Part shown: piece by piece, positions 21,613-21,644 of the stretch
Numbering within the stretch: the first letter of the stretch is position 1
Layout of the letters: each line of letters begins with the position of its first letter
From: Desulfobacterales bacterium
Lineage (GTDB): Bacteria > Desulfobacterota > Desulfobacteria > Desulfobacterales > Desulfobacteraceae
Assembly (NCBI GenBank): GCA_022361535.1
Contig: JAKSAU010000647.1
Location: 1-21,644 of the forward strand
Reading direction: 5' to 3'
Length of the DNA stretch: 21,644 bases
Notes under the pieces: model-generated
What the model was told of the DNA's origin: nothing
The model's database searches: none
Seen by the model: the letters and a program-made list of their open reading frames with translations, nothing else
Position numbers and translations under genes: made by a program

Positions 21613-21644
21613 ATCGTATTCGAAACTATAAATTGTTCAAATTA

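Noticed and set aside
1..21644. CRISPR array, tRNA or rRNA genes, IS elements
   Set aside because: I saw no regularly spaced direct repeats, no tRNA cloverleaf or rRNA sequence, and no transposase or integrase gene in the window.

Overview
The window looks like a chromosomal segment from a Gram-negative sulfate-reducing deltaproteobacterium, probably Desulfobacteraceae/Desulfobacterales. Supporting signs are a DUF4416 gene, the yicC-remA(DUF370)-gmk gene order, an exported CbiK-type cobaltochelatase of the kind known from Desulfovibrio, a trimethylamine-methyltransferase-like (MttB) gene without pyrrolysine, and a rubrerythrin-like ferritin-fold protein. LPS genes (msbA, waaA) show an outer membrane. 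This taxonomy is inferred from gene content only.

Layout. (1) 1-2742, + strand: the 3' part of a GlmS-like double-SIS protein with an unusual C-terminal extension, followed 6 bp later by an MFS transporter. (2) About 2765-8510, - strand: a visibly AT-richer patchwork of mostly singly transcribed accessory genes: two GNAT acetyltransferases, a divergent cysteinyl-tRNA synthetase, a decayed third GNAT, a Tat-exported agmatine-deiminase-like enzyme, a DUF1877 protein and a membrane-anchored alpha/beta hydrolase. The gaps in its right part look like integron attC recombination sites; the best is at 7431-7511. (3) 8523-14485, - strand: a tight housekeeping cluster transcribed msbA, Trm112-like, DUF4416, yicC, remA, gmk, rlmB, comF, with several stop/start overlaps. 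(4) 14567-15853, + strand: waaA (Kdo transferase), divergent from msbA. (5) 15922-17554: a cobalamin riboswitch with an intrinsic terminator, a 97-residue protein made of three 24-residue repeats, then a secreted sirohydrochlorin cobaltochelatase, closed by a strong terminator. (6) 17553-21644: a SpoIIAA-like protein, a small membrane protein with a PhzF-family enzyme, a convergent MttB-family methyltransferase, and a ferritin-like protein with its own terminator.

The most interesting points are the B12-riboswitch-controlled repeat protein paired with a periplasmic cobaltochelatase, and the attC-like cassette architecture around the hydrolase and DUF1877 genes with no integrase in the window. 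The non-pyrrolysine MttB protein needs a corrinoid partner, so it may use the cobalamin pathway signalled nearby, but no corrinoid protein is encoded here.
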